The position numbers were made by a program, and so were the translations under genes. From contig CAVYEG010000001.1 in assembly GCA_963767565.1 (NCBI GenBank), forward strand, positions 310,001 to 374,000: 64,000 bases of DNA. Direction: 5' to 3'. A model generated the notes under the pieces. The model saw nothing but the letters and a program-made list of their open reading frames with translations. It had not been told where the DNA came from and did not search any database. How positions within the stretch are numbered: position 1 is the stretch's first letter; each line of letters starts with the position of its first letter. This stretch comes from Palsa-504 sp963767565 (GTDB lineage: Bacteria; Actinomycetota; Actinomycetes; Streptosporangiales; Streptosporangiaceae). Positions 1 to 9,597 of the stretch are shown in pieces.

Positions 1-760
1 GGTTTGATGTTAGGGGTGTGTATAGTTGGGTTGTTAAGTGGTATGTATTGGTTAGGGTTTGATTAGGATGGGTGAGTGTGGTTGGTGGATGGTGTAGGTG
101 GTGGGTTAGTGTAGAAGGTGTTGATGTTGATTATTAGTTGGTTGGGTGTGGTTAGAGTGCTAGAGTAGTTAGTTTAGTATGTGGGTTGGTGCTATAGTGG
201 TAGGTGGTAGTGATGTAGTACTTAGGGTAGAGGTTGGTGGTTATAGGGTGGTTTATTGGTTATGGTGTTGAACTTGGTTTTTATTGGGTTGTTGGTGTTT
301 GGGTTATGTGATGTCTCTTGCTTTGATTAGTGTGGTTAGTTTGTTTGATTGCGTGGCGAACAGTAATAGAGGGTAGAGGTTAGTTTGGAGATGTTTATTT
401 GGTTACAAGGGGATGGTTAGTAGGGTTAGGGTTTGTTGGGTTGTTGTAGTGATGTTTGTAGAGATAGGGTTTGGGTTGTTTAGTATAGAGTGTATTAGGG
501 TTGGATATAGCTTTAGGTTAGGTAGGTGGGATAGTGTAGAGGTGGAGGTGGGATTGGTGTAGATGGTTATGTGGTGATGATAGGGATGGTCACTATGGTT
601 TGTTTGGTGTGGTTATGATATGGGTTACAGAGGTAGTGGTGTTGTGGTTAGCAGGAGACTGTAGCTTTGGAGTGCTGCTTCTGGGTTAGTTGAAAGGTTT
701 GAGGTGTAGAGGTGGTGTGGTGGGTGTCTCTGGGATGGTGGTTGGTAGCTTGGTAGAGGT
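1..760. other. C-depleted G/T-rich tract, no gene
   Basis: The + strand is almost free of cytosine; the first 300 bases contain four C. It is rich in GGT, TGG and TTAG words. The rest of the window is strongly GC-rich with balanced C and G. No reading frame here resembles a protein and no exact tandem unit was found. The composition resembles C-to-T converted or low-complexity foreign sequence more than actinobacterial DNA. The most likely explanation is an artefact or chimera at a contig edge. Confidence 0.8.
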
Positions 761-1190
761 GGTTAGCGTGGTTAGCGCGGCTTGTCTAGGTTGAAGATCT
801 GAGTCACGTCTGGTTGGATATTGTAGGTTTGGGTATCACTGGTCACGCACAGCATGTGTCCACCAAGAGCTGGTGTAGGTAGCGTAACTCCTGCTACAGC
901 ACCACAGGAAGGTAAAGGCAGGACAAAGTGATACAAGGCAGGGAGACAGCTTGCTGCAAGAGAGAGGACAGCAGAGAGGGAGGGAAAAGAGGCAGGTAAT
1001 GGTGCTAGAAGAACAGGAAGGAGTAGCAGAAAGGGAACAGGAAGGAAGCCAAAGAGGAGTAAAAGGTAAAGAGTAAGGATAGGAGATGAAGTAGGTAAGG
1101 TGAGGAGAAAAGAGTAAGAGGAAAGGAGGAAAGGAAAGGGAGGAGGGGTCCAGCCGCCGTCAGGCCGCACTCCGCCGCACGGGCCCATCA
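761..1190. other. Purine-rich tract, no gene
   Basis: After a short mixed stretch (about 780-900) the + strand becomes a run dominated by A and G (about 900-1150) with few pyrimidines. Normal high-GC sequence resumes near 1150. The 140-codon minus-strand frame across it is a Leu/Pro/Ser-rich translation of low-complexity sequence and is not credible. With the preceding C-poor tract this makes about 1.15 kb of foreign-looking DNA. Confidence 0.7.
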
Positions 1191-1265
1191 CCATGTGCTT
1201 AGGGCAGCCCTGGCCGGCCGTGGCCGGAGGTAGCCGGCTGCTCCGTTGCGGTGAGATCGTAAGGA

Positions 1266-1535
1266 TTGCATCGGGGCAACGGCGTCATCTGTACAGATGA
1301 CGCAGATCAAGAGGTCGCCTTGTACCAGCCACCATCTCCGCAAGATTACCGGCACGTAGAGCAGGCTAGCCGGGAACGGTACGAACGCCTGCAGGGCGAC
1401 GCCGGCCGCCGCACTCAGCTCGGTAGGCCCAGAAAGCCCAAATTGCGCAAGCGCATACGCCACTGGTATCGCCGGCTGACCGGGACCACCGAGGCCATCG
1501 GCAGCCATGCCCAAGACGACGCCAACGATCTGTGA
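1266..1535 (+). CDS. Possible small basic hypothetical protein
   Basis: An 89-codon frame whose product is hydrophilic, with a basic C-terminal half (Lys/Arg-rich around residues 52-70) and an acidic tail. I recognise no family. It is the first frame after the foreign-looking edge that has a protein-like composition. A competing minus-strand frame (1188-1649) is more hydrophobic and less convincing. The 5' part contains a perfect 22-bp palindrome, so the true start could lie downstream. Weakly supported. Confidence 0.25.
   Translation: MHRGNGVICTDDADQEVALYQPPSPQDYRHVEQASRERYERLQGDAGRRTQLGRPRKPKLRKRIRHWYRRLTGTTEAIGSHAQDDANDL
1282..1303. promoter_or_regulatory. Perfect 22-bp palindrome, operator-like
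   Basis: The sequence is self-complementary over 22 bp, with left half GCGTCATCTGT and its exact complement to the right. Such a length without spacer is typical of a dimeric repressor site, but no regulator gene lies beside it. It sits inside the 5' part of a doubtful small frame. Confidence 0.5.
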
Positions 1536-1562
1536 CCGTCCGATCCAGGAAGGCTTTCTTCT

Positions 1563-1571
1563 GCCGAACGG
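1563..1571 (+). repeat. GCCGAACGG dispersed element, copy 1
   Basis: Core GCCGAACGG preceded by a TTTCTTCT pyrimidine stretch, just outside the 3' end of the CBS gene. The right half is CTCCTGGTG, the most diverged of the seven copies seen. Confidence 0.35.
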
Positions 1572-1621
1572 CTCCTGGTGCTTGTCCACCTGAACCGGCC
1601 CCGCCGCCCGGCCCGGGCCGG

Positions 1622-2041
1622 CTAATCGGATTCGAGCAGCACGCGGCACACGTCGGTGATGTCCACGATGCCGACCAGGCCGGCGTCGCCGACGACCGGC
1701 AGGTGCCGGAAATGCCCGCTCGTCATGACCTTGGCCGCGTCACGGACGCTGGTCGTGGTGTTGATGACGGTCGGGCGGGCGGTCATCAGTTCAAAGATCC
1801 GGGTACTGTTCACGTCCTTCCCGTCGGCCACCGCGTGGGCAATGTCAGCCTCGGTAATGATGCCGACCGGCTCGCTGGTCCTGGGGTCCAGCACCGTGAC
1901 CGCGGTCGCGCCCGCGTGCTTCATCAGGTAGGCAGCCGCAGCCACGTGGTCGTTCTGTTCAACCGTGGTCAGCGGTGGGCGCATGATGTCCCCGGCGGTG
2001 GCCGGGGCGGCGATGTTGGCCTGCTCGGACATCTCTTCCAC
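1622..2041 (-). CDS. Tandem CBS-domain protein
   Basis: A 139-residue protein made almost entirely of two CBS domains. The first begins near residue 17 (GDIMRPPLTTV) and ends with VGIITEADIAHAV. The second begins at FELMTARPTVI and ends with LVGIVDITDVCRVL. CBS pairs bind adenosine nucleotides and act as energy or redox sensors; no catalytic domain is attached, so this is a stand-alone sensor. Two starts compete: GTG at 2041, and ATG three codons in with an AGAGG motif 8 bases upstream; the second may be the real one. It is divergent from the thiamine-diphosphate enzyme. A second stand-alone CBS protein lies at 12.9 kb. Confidence 0.85.
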   Translation of the reverse strand: MEEMSEQANIAAPATAGDIMRPPLTTVEQNDHVAAAAYLMKHAGATAVTVLDPRTSEPVGIITEADIAHAVADGKDVNSTRIFELMTARPTVINTTTSVRDAAKVMTSGHFRHLPVVGDAGLVGIVDITDVCRVLLESD

Positions 2042-2231
2042 CTCTACCTCTACTGGGATCTGGGGCTGGGCGCCGGCCCTTGGGAGGCGAAGGCTCGCCC
2101 CCGACCCGGATGCCGGTATCCACGTTATTCGCCTGCTTCGTACCCCATCCGGTCAGGGTTGGCACCGGCCAGACGGCGGAGCACCTGTCCGCCGCCGGCC
2201 GGATGGTCCGGGACGAGTAGCCTCGCACGTT

Positions 2232-3907
2232 GTGACGGGATCTGCGCGCACGACCGCCGAGCTGATCGTGGCCTGCCTGGAGAACGAGGGCGTGACGCAC
2301 GTCTTCGGGATTCCGGGCGAGGAGAATATCCGCCTGGTGGACGCGATTTCCCGGTCGTCCATCCGGTACGTGCTGACCCGCCACGAGCAGGGCGCGTCGT
2401 TCATGGCCGAGGTCTACGGCCGGCTGACCGGCCGGGCCGGAGTGTGTTCGGCCACGCTCGGGCCGGGCGCGATCAACCTTCTGCTCGGGACCGCGGATGC
2501 GACGACGAATTCCACCCCGCTGGTCGCGCTGTCGGCCCAGGTCGGCATGAACCGGAGTTTCAAGGAGTCGCACCAGGGCGTCGACCTGGTGTCGATGTTC
2601 GCGCCGGCGGTCAAGTGGTCGGCGCTGCTGGCGACGCCGGGCGCGGTGCCGGAGATGATCCGCAAGGCGTTCAAGCTGGCTCAGACCGAACGGCCCGGCG
2701 CGGTCTACCTGGCCATCCCGGAAGACGTGGAGGAAGCGGCGGCGCCGGCCAGCCCGGGGCCGCTGCCGGTGAACGTGCCGCGGCCCGATGAGCCGTCGCC
2801 CGCGCAGGTGGAGCGGGCCGCGGCGTTGCTGCGCGCGGCGCGCGCGCCGATCGTGCTGGCCGGACACGGAGCGGCGCGGGCGGGCGCCGGGCCGGCGCTG
2901 CGGCGGTTCGCCGAGGTGCTGGGCATCCCGGTGGCGACCACCTTCCACGGCAAGGGCGTGTTCCCCGACGATCACCCGCTGGCGCTGGGCGCGGTCGGGA
3001 TTCATGCGCCACGACTACGTCAACTTCGGCTTCGACCACGCGGACCTGATCATCGCCGTCGGGTATGAGCTCCAGGAGTTCGACCCGGTGCGGATCAACC
3101 CGCGTGGTGACGCCAAGATCATCCACCTGCACCGGTTCCCGGCCGAGGTCGACACGCATTACGACGTGGCCGTCGGGCTGCATTCCGACATCAGCCGCAG
3201 CCTGGACGCGCTGGCCGCCGCGGCCGGGCCGCGCGATTTCAAGGCGGGCGCCGCCGCCGCTCCGGGCGGGGACCGCATCCGTGCCCTGCTGGCCGCCGAG
3301 CTGGCCCGCGGCCGGGCCGATGACCGGTTCCCGCTGGCCCCGGCCCGGATCGTGGCCGACACCCGGGCGGCGCTGGGTCGGGAGGACATCGTGCTGGTGG
3401 ACACCGGCGCGCTGAAGATGTGGATGGCCCGGCTGTACCCGACGTACGAGCCGAACACCTGCCTGATCTCCAACGGGCTGTCGACCATGGCCTGGACGGT
3501 GCCCGGCGCGATCGGCGCGAAGATCGCAAAGCCGCGATCCCGGGTGCTGGTCGCCACCGGCGACGGCGCGTTCTTGATGAACTCCCAGGAGATAGAGACC
3601 GCGCTCGGATGCGCATGCCGTTCGTCATCCTGATCTGGGTCGATGACGCGTACGGGCTGATCAGCTGGAAGATGGACCTGGAAATCGGCCGGAACGTGGA
3701 CACCACCTTCAGCAACCCGGACTTCGTTGCCTACGCCGAGAGCTTCGGCGCGGCCGGGCTACCGGATCGCGGCCGCCGCCGAACTGCTCCCGGTGCTGCG
3801 CCGCGCTGGCGGCGGACACGGTGTCGGTCATCGCCTGTCCGGTGGACTACTCGGCCAACCTGGAGCTGATCGAGTCGCTGGGCGAGCTGGACGACACACT
3901 GTCCTAG
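2232..3907 (+). pseudogene. Acetolactate synthase-like ThDP enzyme, frameshifted
   Basis: The translated pieces give a full-length thiamine-diphosphate enzyme of the acetolactate synthase type. They show the N-terminal ThDP-binding start VTHVFGIPGEENI, the glutamate region TRHEQGASFMAEVYGRLTG, the central domain with APIVLAGHGAA, and the C-terminal pyrophosphate half with GDGAFLMNSQEI. The product would be about 558 residues, normal for the family. The frame changes four times: one extra base near 3000, one lost near 3607, one gained near 3760 and another shift near 3805. Clean homology on both sides of each break points to sequence error or a very recent pseudogene. The GTG start is assigned from homology; its ribosome-binding site is weak. 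Substrate specificity cannot be read from sequence alone. Confidence 0.8.
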
Positions 3908-4100
3908 CCCGAGCGCGCGGCCAGCGAACTCTGATCGTGCCCGGAGCGGGCCAGAGCCCGAGACCAGCCGCGCCGAAGTCGATCCGAAATCCGTCAGCTG
4001 ACCGATGTCTCGCCGATGCAACTTGCAGCACGATTTTCTATGCAACCGGCGGCTGGTTCCGGGCCGCCCCGGTGTACCCCGACGAGGATGGATGGCCTAG
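3908..4100. other. Intergenic segment
   Basis: Between the ThDP enzyme stop and the BldC-like start. No hairpin, repeat or conserved motif stood out. It presumably carries the promoter of the BldC-like gene. Confidence 0.4.
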
Positions 4101-4301
4101 ATGACCGTGAACGACGTGGATGGGGACCTGATGACGCGCCGGGAGGTGGCCTCCCAGTTCGGGGTGACCTCGGCGGCGGTGGCGCTGTGGGCCCGGCGCG
4201 GTCGGCTAGCCGAGGTCCGCAACGAGGCGGGGAGGCCTCGGTACCGGCGTGCCGATGTAGAGGCTCTGCTGTGGGCCCGCTTGCGGGTGAGGACGCGATG
4301 A
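4101..4301 (+). CDS. BldC/MerR-like helix-turn-helix protein
   Basis: A 66-residue protein that is essentially one winged helix-turn-helix: MTRREVASQFGVTSAAVALW, then RGRLAEVRNEAGRPRYRRADVEALL. The arrangement (recognition helix, then the R-x-x-x-G-x-x-R-Y-R wing) matches BldC and MerR/excisionase-type DNA-binding domains. BldC-family proteins bind direct repeats and control development in actinomycetes. The start could also be the internal ATG at 4131, just before the domain. The stop overlaps the ATG of the next gene (ATGA), so the two are translationally coupled. An excisionase role is unlikely because no integrase is present. Confidence 0.75.
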   Translation: MTVNDVDGDLMTRREVASQFGVTSAAVALWARRGRLAEVRNEAGRPRYRRADVEALLWARLRVRTR

Positions 4302-4531
4302 CCAGCGACCGCACGGCCAGGTTCGCCCCCGCGCGTGAGCTGCCGCAGCTCTGCACGCGGTGCGGGGCGGTCGCCACCCACTACCTGACCTGCCCGAGTC
4401 TCCGGCTGCCCGCGGGTTACCGGCCCGGTGAGGACGGCCGCCGCATCAGGGTGCCCTTCGCCGAGAAGGCGGGCGAGGCGGCGGGCGGCCCGGATCATCC
4501 CGACTGGCCGCTCCTGCCGCGCCGGCCCTGA
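4298..4531 (+). CDS. Small Cys-containing hypothetical protein
   Basis: A 77-residue product starting at the ATG that overlaps the stop of the BldC-like gene by four bases. It contains a C-x-x-C pair (CTRCG) and a third cysteine in HYLTCPS, which could form a small zinc site together with a nearby histidine. I do not recognise a family. The coupling to the regulator suggests joint function, for example a partner or a zinc-ribbon modulator, but that is inference. Confidence 0.5.
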   Translation: MTSDRTARFAPARELPQLCTRCGAVATHYLTCPSLRLPAGYRPGEDGRRIRVPFAEKAGEAAGGPDHPDWPLLPRRP

Positions 4532-4599
4532 GGCCCTAACCTGCTACCCGACCGGGGTCCGCTAACGGCGGCTGGTAACGTTCAGACCAACTGAAAACG

Positions 4600-4702
4600 C
4601 ACGGGAGCTCGGGCTGACCGGGCTGAGAGGGTGGCTGGCCGCCACGGCAGCTACGCGCCACCGACCGTCTGAACCTGTCCGGGTAATTCCGGCGTAGGGA
4701 GG
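4600..4702 (+). promoter_or_regulatory. TPP (THI-box) riboswitch
   Basis: The conserved elements of the thiamine pyrophosphate aptamer appear in order: ACGGGAGC at the 5' side, GGGCTGAGAGGG, then GAACCTGTCCGGGTAATTCC and GGCGTAGGGAGG. The last block contains the Shine-Dalgarno sequence of the permease gene (ATG at 4708), so ligand binding that closes helix P1 would mask it. This implies translational repression when TPP is plentiful. Confidence 0.92.
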
Positions 4703-4707
4703 CTGCC

Positions 4708-6101
4708 ATGGCAGCGACTGCCGCCGATCAGGAAGATGTCTTCGTCATCGTCCCGGGTGACCGTCACTCCGAGCCCGGGCCCACGCTGGCCGCGGCGGTG
4801 CCGCAGCCGCTGAGCCTGCTGGACCAGGTCGGGCTGTGGGGCAACCTGGGGGTGAGCCTGCTCGGCTTCACCGGCGCGATCTTCGTGCTGCAGCCGGGCG
4901 GGGCCGGGACGCCGGAGCTGTCCCTGGCCGCGGCGCTGACCGCGGTCGTGGCCGGTACCGTGCTCGGCTCCGTCCTGCTGGGGCTGGCCGGCCTGCCCGG
5001 AGCGCTGACCGGGGCGCCGGCCATGGTGCTGCTGCGCGGGCTGTTCGGGGCCCGGCTGTCCTGGCTGCCCACCGTGCTGAACATCGGCCAGTGCCTGGGC
5101 TGGGGGATCTTCGAGCTGGTCACGATCGCGACCGCCGCGCACACCGTGGCGCCCGCGCTGCCCAAGCCGGCCTACGTGCTGATCGCGGGCGCGGCCACGG
5201 CGCTGCTGACCATCCGGCCGCTGGGCGCCATCCGGGTGCTGCGCAAGTACGCGGCCGGCGCCGTCCTGATTGTCATGGTCTACCTGCTCGTCCAGCTGGC
5301 CCGGCAGCCGCTGCCGGGCTTCGCCCACGGGACCTGGTCCGGGTTCTGGGCGGCCACCGACACGACCGTCGCGGTCGCCATCTCGTTCGCGCCGCTGGCC
5401 GCGGACTACACCAGGCATTCGCGCAGCCCGCGGGCCGCCTTCACGGGCGCGGTGGCAGGGTATGCCACCACGCAGGTGCTGTGCTACGTCATCGGGCTCT
5501 GCTCGCGTTGGTCACCGTGGCCCACGGCGACCCCGGCCGGATCTACGGCGTTTCATCGCGCTGCCGGTCGGCACGATTGGCTTTGCCGTCCTGGCCGCGC
5601 GAGAGCTTGACCAGTCGTTCGCCGACGTCTACTCCACCGCGGTCTCGGTGCAGAACTCCGCCCGCTGTGGGACCGGCGGAACCTGGCCGGGCTGATCGCC
5701 GCGCTGGCCACCGCGGGCGCGCTGTGGCTGAACATCGCCGACTACGAGGACTTCCTGGTCCTGCTCGGCTCAGTGTTCGTGCCGATGGCGGCGGTCCTGA
5801 TCACCGACTACTTCGTCACCTCCAAGGGCCGCTGGGACCTGTCCGCGGCGGCCCGGGCCGCTGGCTGATGCTGGTGCCCTGGGCCGCCGGGTTCGTCACC
5901 TACCAGCTCATCAACCCCGGCTATGTGTCCTGGTGGGCGTCGGCCTGGACCTCGATCCGGACGACATCGGCTTCGCCCCGGCCAGCCTGGATGTCGGCCT
6001 CGATCCTGTCCTTCGCCGTGGCCGCCATCCTCACGCTGCTGACCGCGCCGCTGAGGCGCCGGGAGATCCCGGCCGGCCAGCTCCCCGAACCGCCGGACTG
6101 A
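4708..6101 (+). pseudogene. NCS1-type thiamine/HMP permease, frameshifted
   Basis: The N-terminal 270 codons read without a break: LSLLDQVGLWGNLGVSLLGF, then repeated hydrophobic helices, as in purine-cytosine permease (NCS1) transporters. The rest is recovered only by changing frame three or four times between about 5510 and 5870, ending with IPAGQLPEPPD at 6101. The whole is about 460 residues with roughly 12 membrane helices, normal for the family. The TPP riboswitch directly in front makes a thiamine or hydroxymethylpyrimidine importer (CytX-like) the best reading. The shifts look like base-calling errors because the protein similarity continues across them. The stop is 8 bases before the DUF72 gene. 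Confidence 0.82.
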
Positions 6102-6109
6102 GCACCGCC

Positions 6110-6952
6110 ATGGACCTGGCCGTCGGCTGCGCGATGTGGAGCTACGCGCCCTGGCAGGGCCGTTACCTGCCCGGGCCGCTGTCCCCGCGCGAGCGCCTGC
6201 GCAGCTACGCGACTTGGTGCAACGCCGTCGAGGGCAATACCACCTTCTACGCCACACCCGCCCTGCCCACGGTGCGATCGTGGGCCGAGCAGACCGCGCC
6301 TGACTTCCGGTTCGTGCTCAAGCTGCCGAAGGCGATCACCCCGAGCGCCGCCTAGCCGACACCGCCGAACCGCTCCGTGCCTTCCTGGCCGCCGTCGAAC
6401 CCCTCGGGCCGCGGGTGCACGCCCTCTGGGTTCAGCTGCCGCCGTCGTTCAGCCCCGCCGACCTCGGGGCGCTGGCCGGTTTCCTGCGCCGTCTCCCACC
6501 GGAGTACCGGTACTGCGTCGAGGTCCGGCACCGCGCGTTCTTCGCCGATCCGCGGTGGGAACAGCAGCTCGAGCGGACTCTCGGTGACGTCGGCGCGAAT
6601 GGGTCACGTTCGACACCACCGTCCTGTTCGGGAGCCCGCCGGTGACCGCCGCCGAGCGGGAGGCGTGGCGGAACAAGCCGCGCGTGCCCCGCCGGTCAAC
6701 GGCCCTCACCGCCTATCCCATCGTCCGCTACCTCGGCCGCGACGATGCGGCCCGGACCGTCGCGGGCTGGCAGCCCTGGCTCGGCGTGGTGGCCGCGGCT
6801 GCGTGAGGGGCGCTCCCCGACCGTCTTCATCCAACGCCCGACAACGCGACGGTCGACCTGGCCCGCGGTTCCACGCGGAGGTGCGGGCCCTGGTCCCCGA
6901 GGTCGAGCCGCTCCCGGAGCCGCTCCCGGCCGGCCCGGCGACCCTGTTCTGA
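6110..6952 (+). pseudogene. DUF72 (YecE-like) protein, frameshifted
   Basis: Starts MDLAVGCAMWSYAPWQGRYL and continues with VEGNTTFYATPALPTVRSWA, the signature of DUF72 TIM-barrel proteins, then FRFVLKLPKAIT. A frameshift after about residue 80 and another near 6600 interrupt it. The remaining parts (YRYCVEVRHRAFF, then NKPRVPRRSTALTAYPIVRY, then PTVFIHTPDN with a further small slip) complete a protein of about 280 residues, the usual length. The function of the family is not established. It follows the permease by 8 bases and may share its riboswitch-controlled transcript. Confidence 0.75.
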
Positions 6953-7013
6953 GCCCGCAAACGTTTCCGCGGAAGCGCTTTGTGAAGCGTTGCACAAGCT
7001 GGCCGGGGGACGG

Positions 7014-9559
7014 TCAGGTGAGGGCGCGGGAATTCAGCGCCCGCCGCACCGCGTCCAGGCGGTCGCGGAGCATCCGGGCCAGGCCGGGGTCACGGGGCGC
7101 GGCCGCCAGGAACTCCTCGATCAAGCTCGGCAGTTCCGGGGCGGCCGCCGGGTAGGGGAACAGCAGCGTGCCGAGCTGCACCCGCAGGTGACCGCTGCCC
7201 GGGCCCAGACGGCCTCGATCTCGGCCAGATAGCGCCCGGCGTAGCCGGCCAGCAGGTCGCCCTGCTCGGGCTGCATGAACCCGCGGGCCACCGCGGCCAG
7301 TGTCTTCGGGCCGGCCTGACCGCCGGTGAGCAGCCGCCAGGCCGCTTCCTTGTGCGCGGCGTCGGGTATCGCGGCCCGGACTGCGGCGGCGCTGCGGCGG
7401 CCCGCGTCGCCGGGGTCGGCGGCCAGCTGGGCGTCGATGGCGGCGTCGTCGGCCCGGCCGGTGGCGGCCAGCCGCTGCAGCAGGGACCAGCGCAGTTCCG
7501 CGTCCACCAGCAGGCCAGGTAGCGCGGTGCGGCCCGCGAGCAGCGCGGCGATCAGGTCGAGCTGATCGTCGGCCGTCGCCGTCCAGGCCAGCAGCTGGAT
7601 CCAGGCCAGCTGATGATCGCTGCCCGGCTCGGCCGCAATCAGCAGCGGCATGGCCGCGTCGGCCAGCCGCCGCCTGGCTTCACGCGCCTGGCCCGGACCG
7701 GCCAGCTGGGTGGTCAGCTCTTCGGCGTGCCCGTGCAGCGCCTGCAGCACCGGCACCGAGGGCTCCGCCGCCATGCCGCGGGCCAGCACGGCCGCGAAGG
7801 CCGGCACCGGCAGCTCACCCTGCCGGGTCATGTCCATGACCGTGTTCCAGCAGACGGCGCGGGCCTCCGCTCCGGGTACCTGGCCGACCGACTCCAGCAC
7901 CGTTTGCAGCGAGCGCGGATCGAACCTGACCAGGACGTAGCCGGCGTCATCGTCGTTCAGCAGGATCAGGTCGGGCTGGCGGGTGCCGATCAGCTCCGGC
8001 ACCTCCGTCCGGGCCCCCGTGACCTCGACGTCCAGCCCGCCGGTGCGGGCCAGCGCGCCGCCGGTGCCGGCCAGCGCGCCGCCGGACCACTGGTAGAGCC
8101 CGACCGCGATCCGGTGCGGGCGCATGACCGTGCCCTCCTGCACGACGGCGAACTCGGTGAACGCGCCGCTGGCGTCGGTGCGGAACTGGCCGCGCAGCGT
8201 GCTGGGCCCGGCGGTCTGCAGCCAGGCCCTGGACCAGGCGGCCAGGTCCCGGCCCGAGCTCGCCGCCACGGCGTCGATCAGGTCAGCCAGCCGGGCGTTG
8301 CCGAACGCGTGCCGGTCCAGGTAGCCGCGGAGCCCGGCGGAGAACTCCTGCTCGCCGGCGTAGCCGGCCAGCTGCCGCAGCACCGATGCGCCCTTGGCGT
8401 AGCTGATCATGTCGAAGTTGGCGATCGCCTCGCTGAGCGTGGTCGCGTCGGAAGCCACCGGGTGCGCGGACGGCAGCTGGTCGTCCGCGAAGCCGCGGGC
8501 CTTCTCGTGCACCGAGAACACCGGCCAGGCATCGGCGCCCCGGCCCAGCCGGCTGCGCGCGTGGTACTCGCAGAAATCCGCAAACGACTCGCTCAGCCAC
8601 AGGTCATCCCACCACTGCTCGGTCACCAGGTCGCCGAACCACATGTGCGCCATCTCGTGCAGCAGCGTGCCGGCCCGTGATTCGGTCATCGCCGCGGTCA
8701 CCCGGGACCGGGGCAGGAACTGCTCGGAGACCAGCACGCAGCCCGCGTCCTCGCTCGCCCCGCAGCTCAGCTCCGGCACGAACACCTGGCCGTACTTGCG
8801 GTACGGATAGGCCGTGCCGAACCATCCGGTGTAGAAGTCAAGGCCCTGACCGGCCAGCTCGAACAGCGCGCCGGCGTCGAGGTGCGCGGCCATCCCGGCC
8901 CGGCAGGCCAGCTCGAGCGGGATCCGCTGGCCGCCGGGCGTGACATGGGACGCGGTGACCAGGTGGTAATCGCCGGCCACCACCGTGGTGGTGAAGGTGG
9001 GCAGCCGGGTGGTGGGCAGGAACGCCCACACCGCGCGGCCCTCCCCGGCCGGGGACGGCGGCCCGGCGGCCGGGGCGTTCGACAGCACCGTCCAGTGCGC
9101 CGGCGCGATGACCTTGAAGGTGAACTCGGCCTTCAGGTCCGGCTGGTCGAAGCACGCGTACGCGGTGCGGGCGTACGCCTGGGCCAGCTTCCCGTAGACG
9201 TAGCTGCCGCCGTCCTCACCGCCGGCCGACCGGTGCATCCCGGTGCCCGACCCGGTGTAGCGGCAGTCGGCCACCACGCGCAGCTCGTTGTGCGCGGCCA
9301 GGGCGGGCAGCGCGATCCGGCCGCCCGACCAGGTGGCCGCGGGCTCGAGCCACGCTCCGTTCAGCCTGATCTCCCGGACCGCCTGTGCCATCAGGTCCGC
9401 GTGGCTGGCCGCGCCGGGCTCGGCGCAGTCGAACCGGATCACCGAGACCGAGCCGAACGACTCCTGCCGCGTCAGGTCCAGCGTGACGTCATAGCAACGG
9501 ACCCGCAGCAGCCTGGCCCGTTCCCGGCACTCCGCCCGGGTGATCTCGGTGCTTGCCAT
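7014..9559 (-). pseudogene. pepN: Aminopeptidase N, one frameshift near the 3' end
   Basis: An M1 metallopeptidase of about 848 residues. It starts MASTEITRAECRERARLLRV and carries the zinc motif HEMAH followed by the distal glutamate in WLSESFADF. The exopeptidase motif is GASED instead of the usual GAMEN. The C-terminal ERAP1-like helical domain follows. The frame breaks near 7195; in the next frame it continues to LDAVRRALNSRALT and stops at 7014. Upstream the frame is open into a truncated crotonase, so the sequence as written encodes a crotonase-PepN fusion. I place the true start at 9559, where the M1 family begins and a GGTGGG stretch precedes the ATG. Confidence 0.85.
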
Positions 9560-9597
9560 CCCACCGATGATCGTAACCCGCAACCCAAACCGGCTAA

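Noticed and set aside
772..1194. 140-codon minus-strand frame in the purine-rich tract
   Set aside because: Leu/Pro/Ser-rich translation of low-complexity DNA with no domain; not protein-like.
4101..4531. Excisionase gene of an integrated element
   Set aside because: No integrase, att repeat or mobility gene nearby; BldC-like is a better match.
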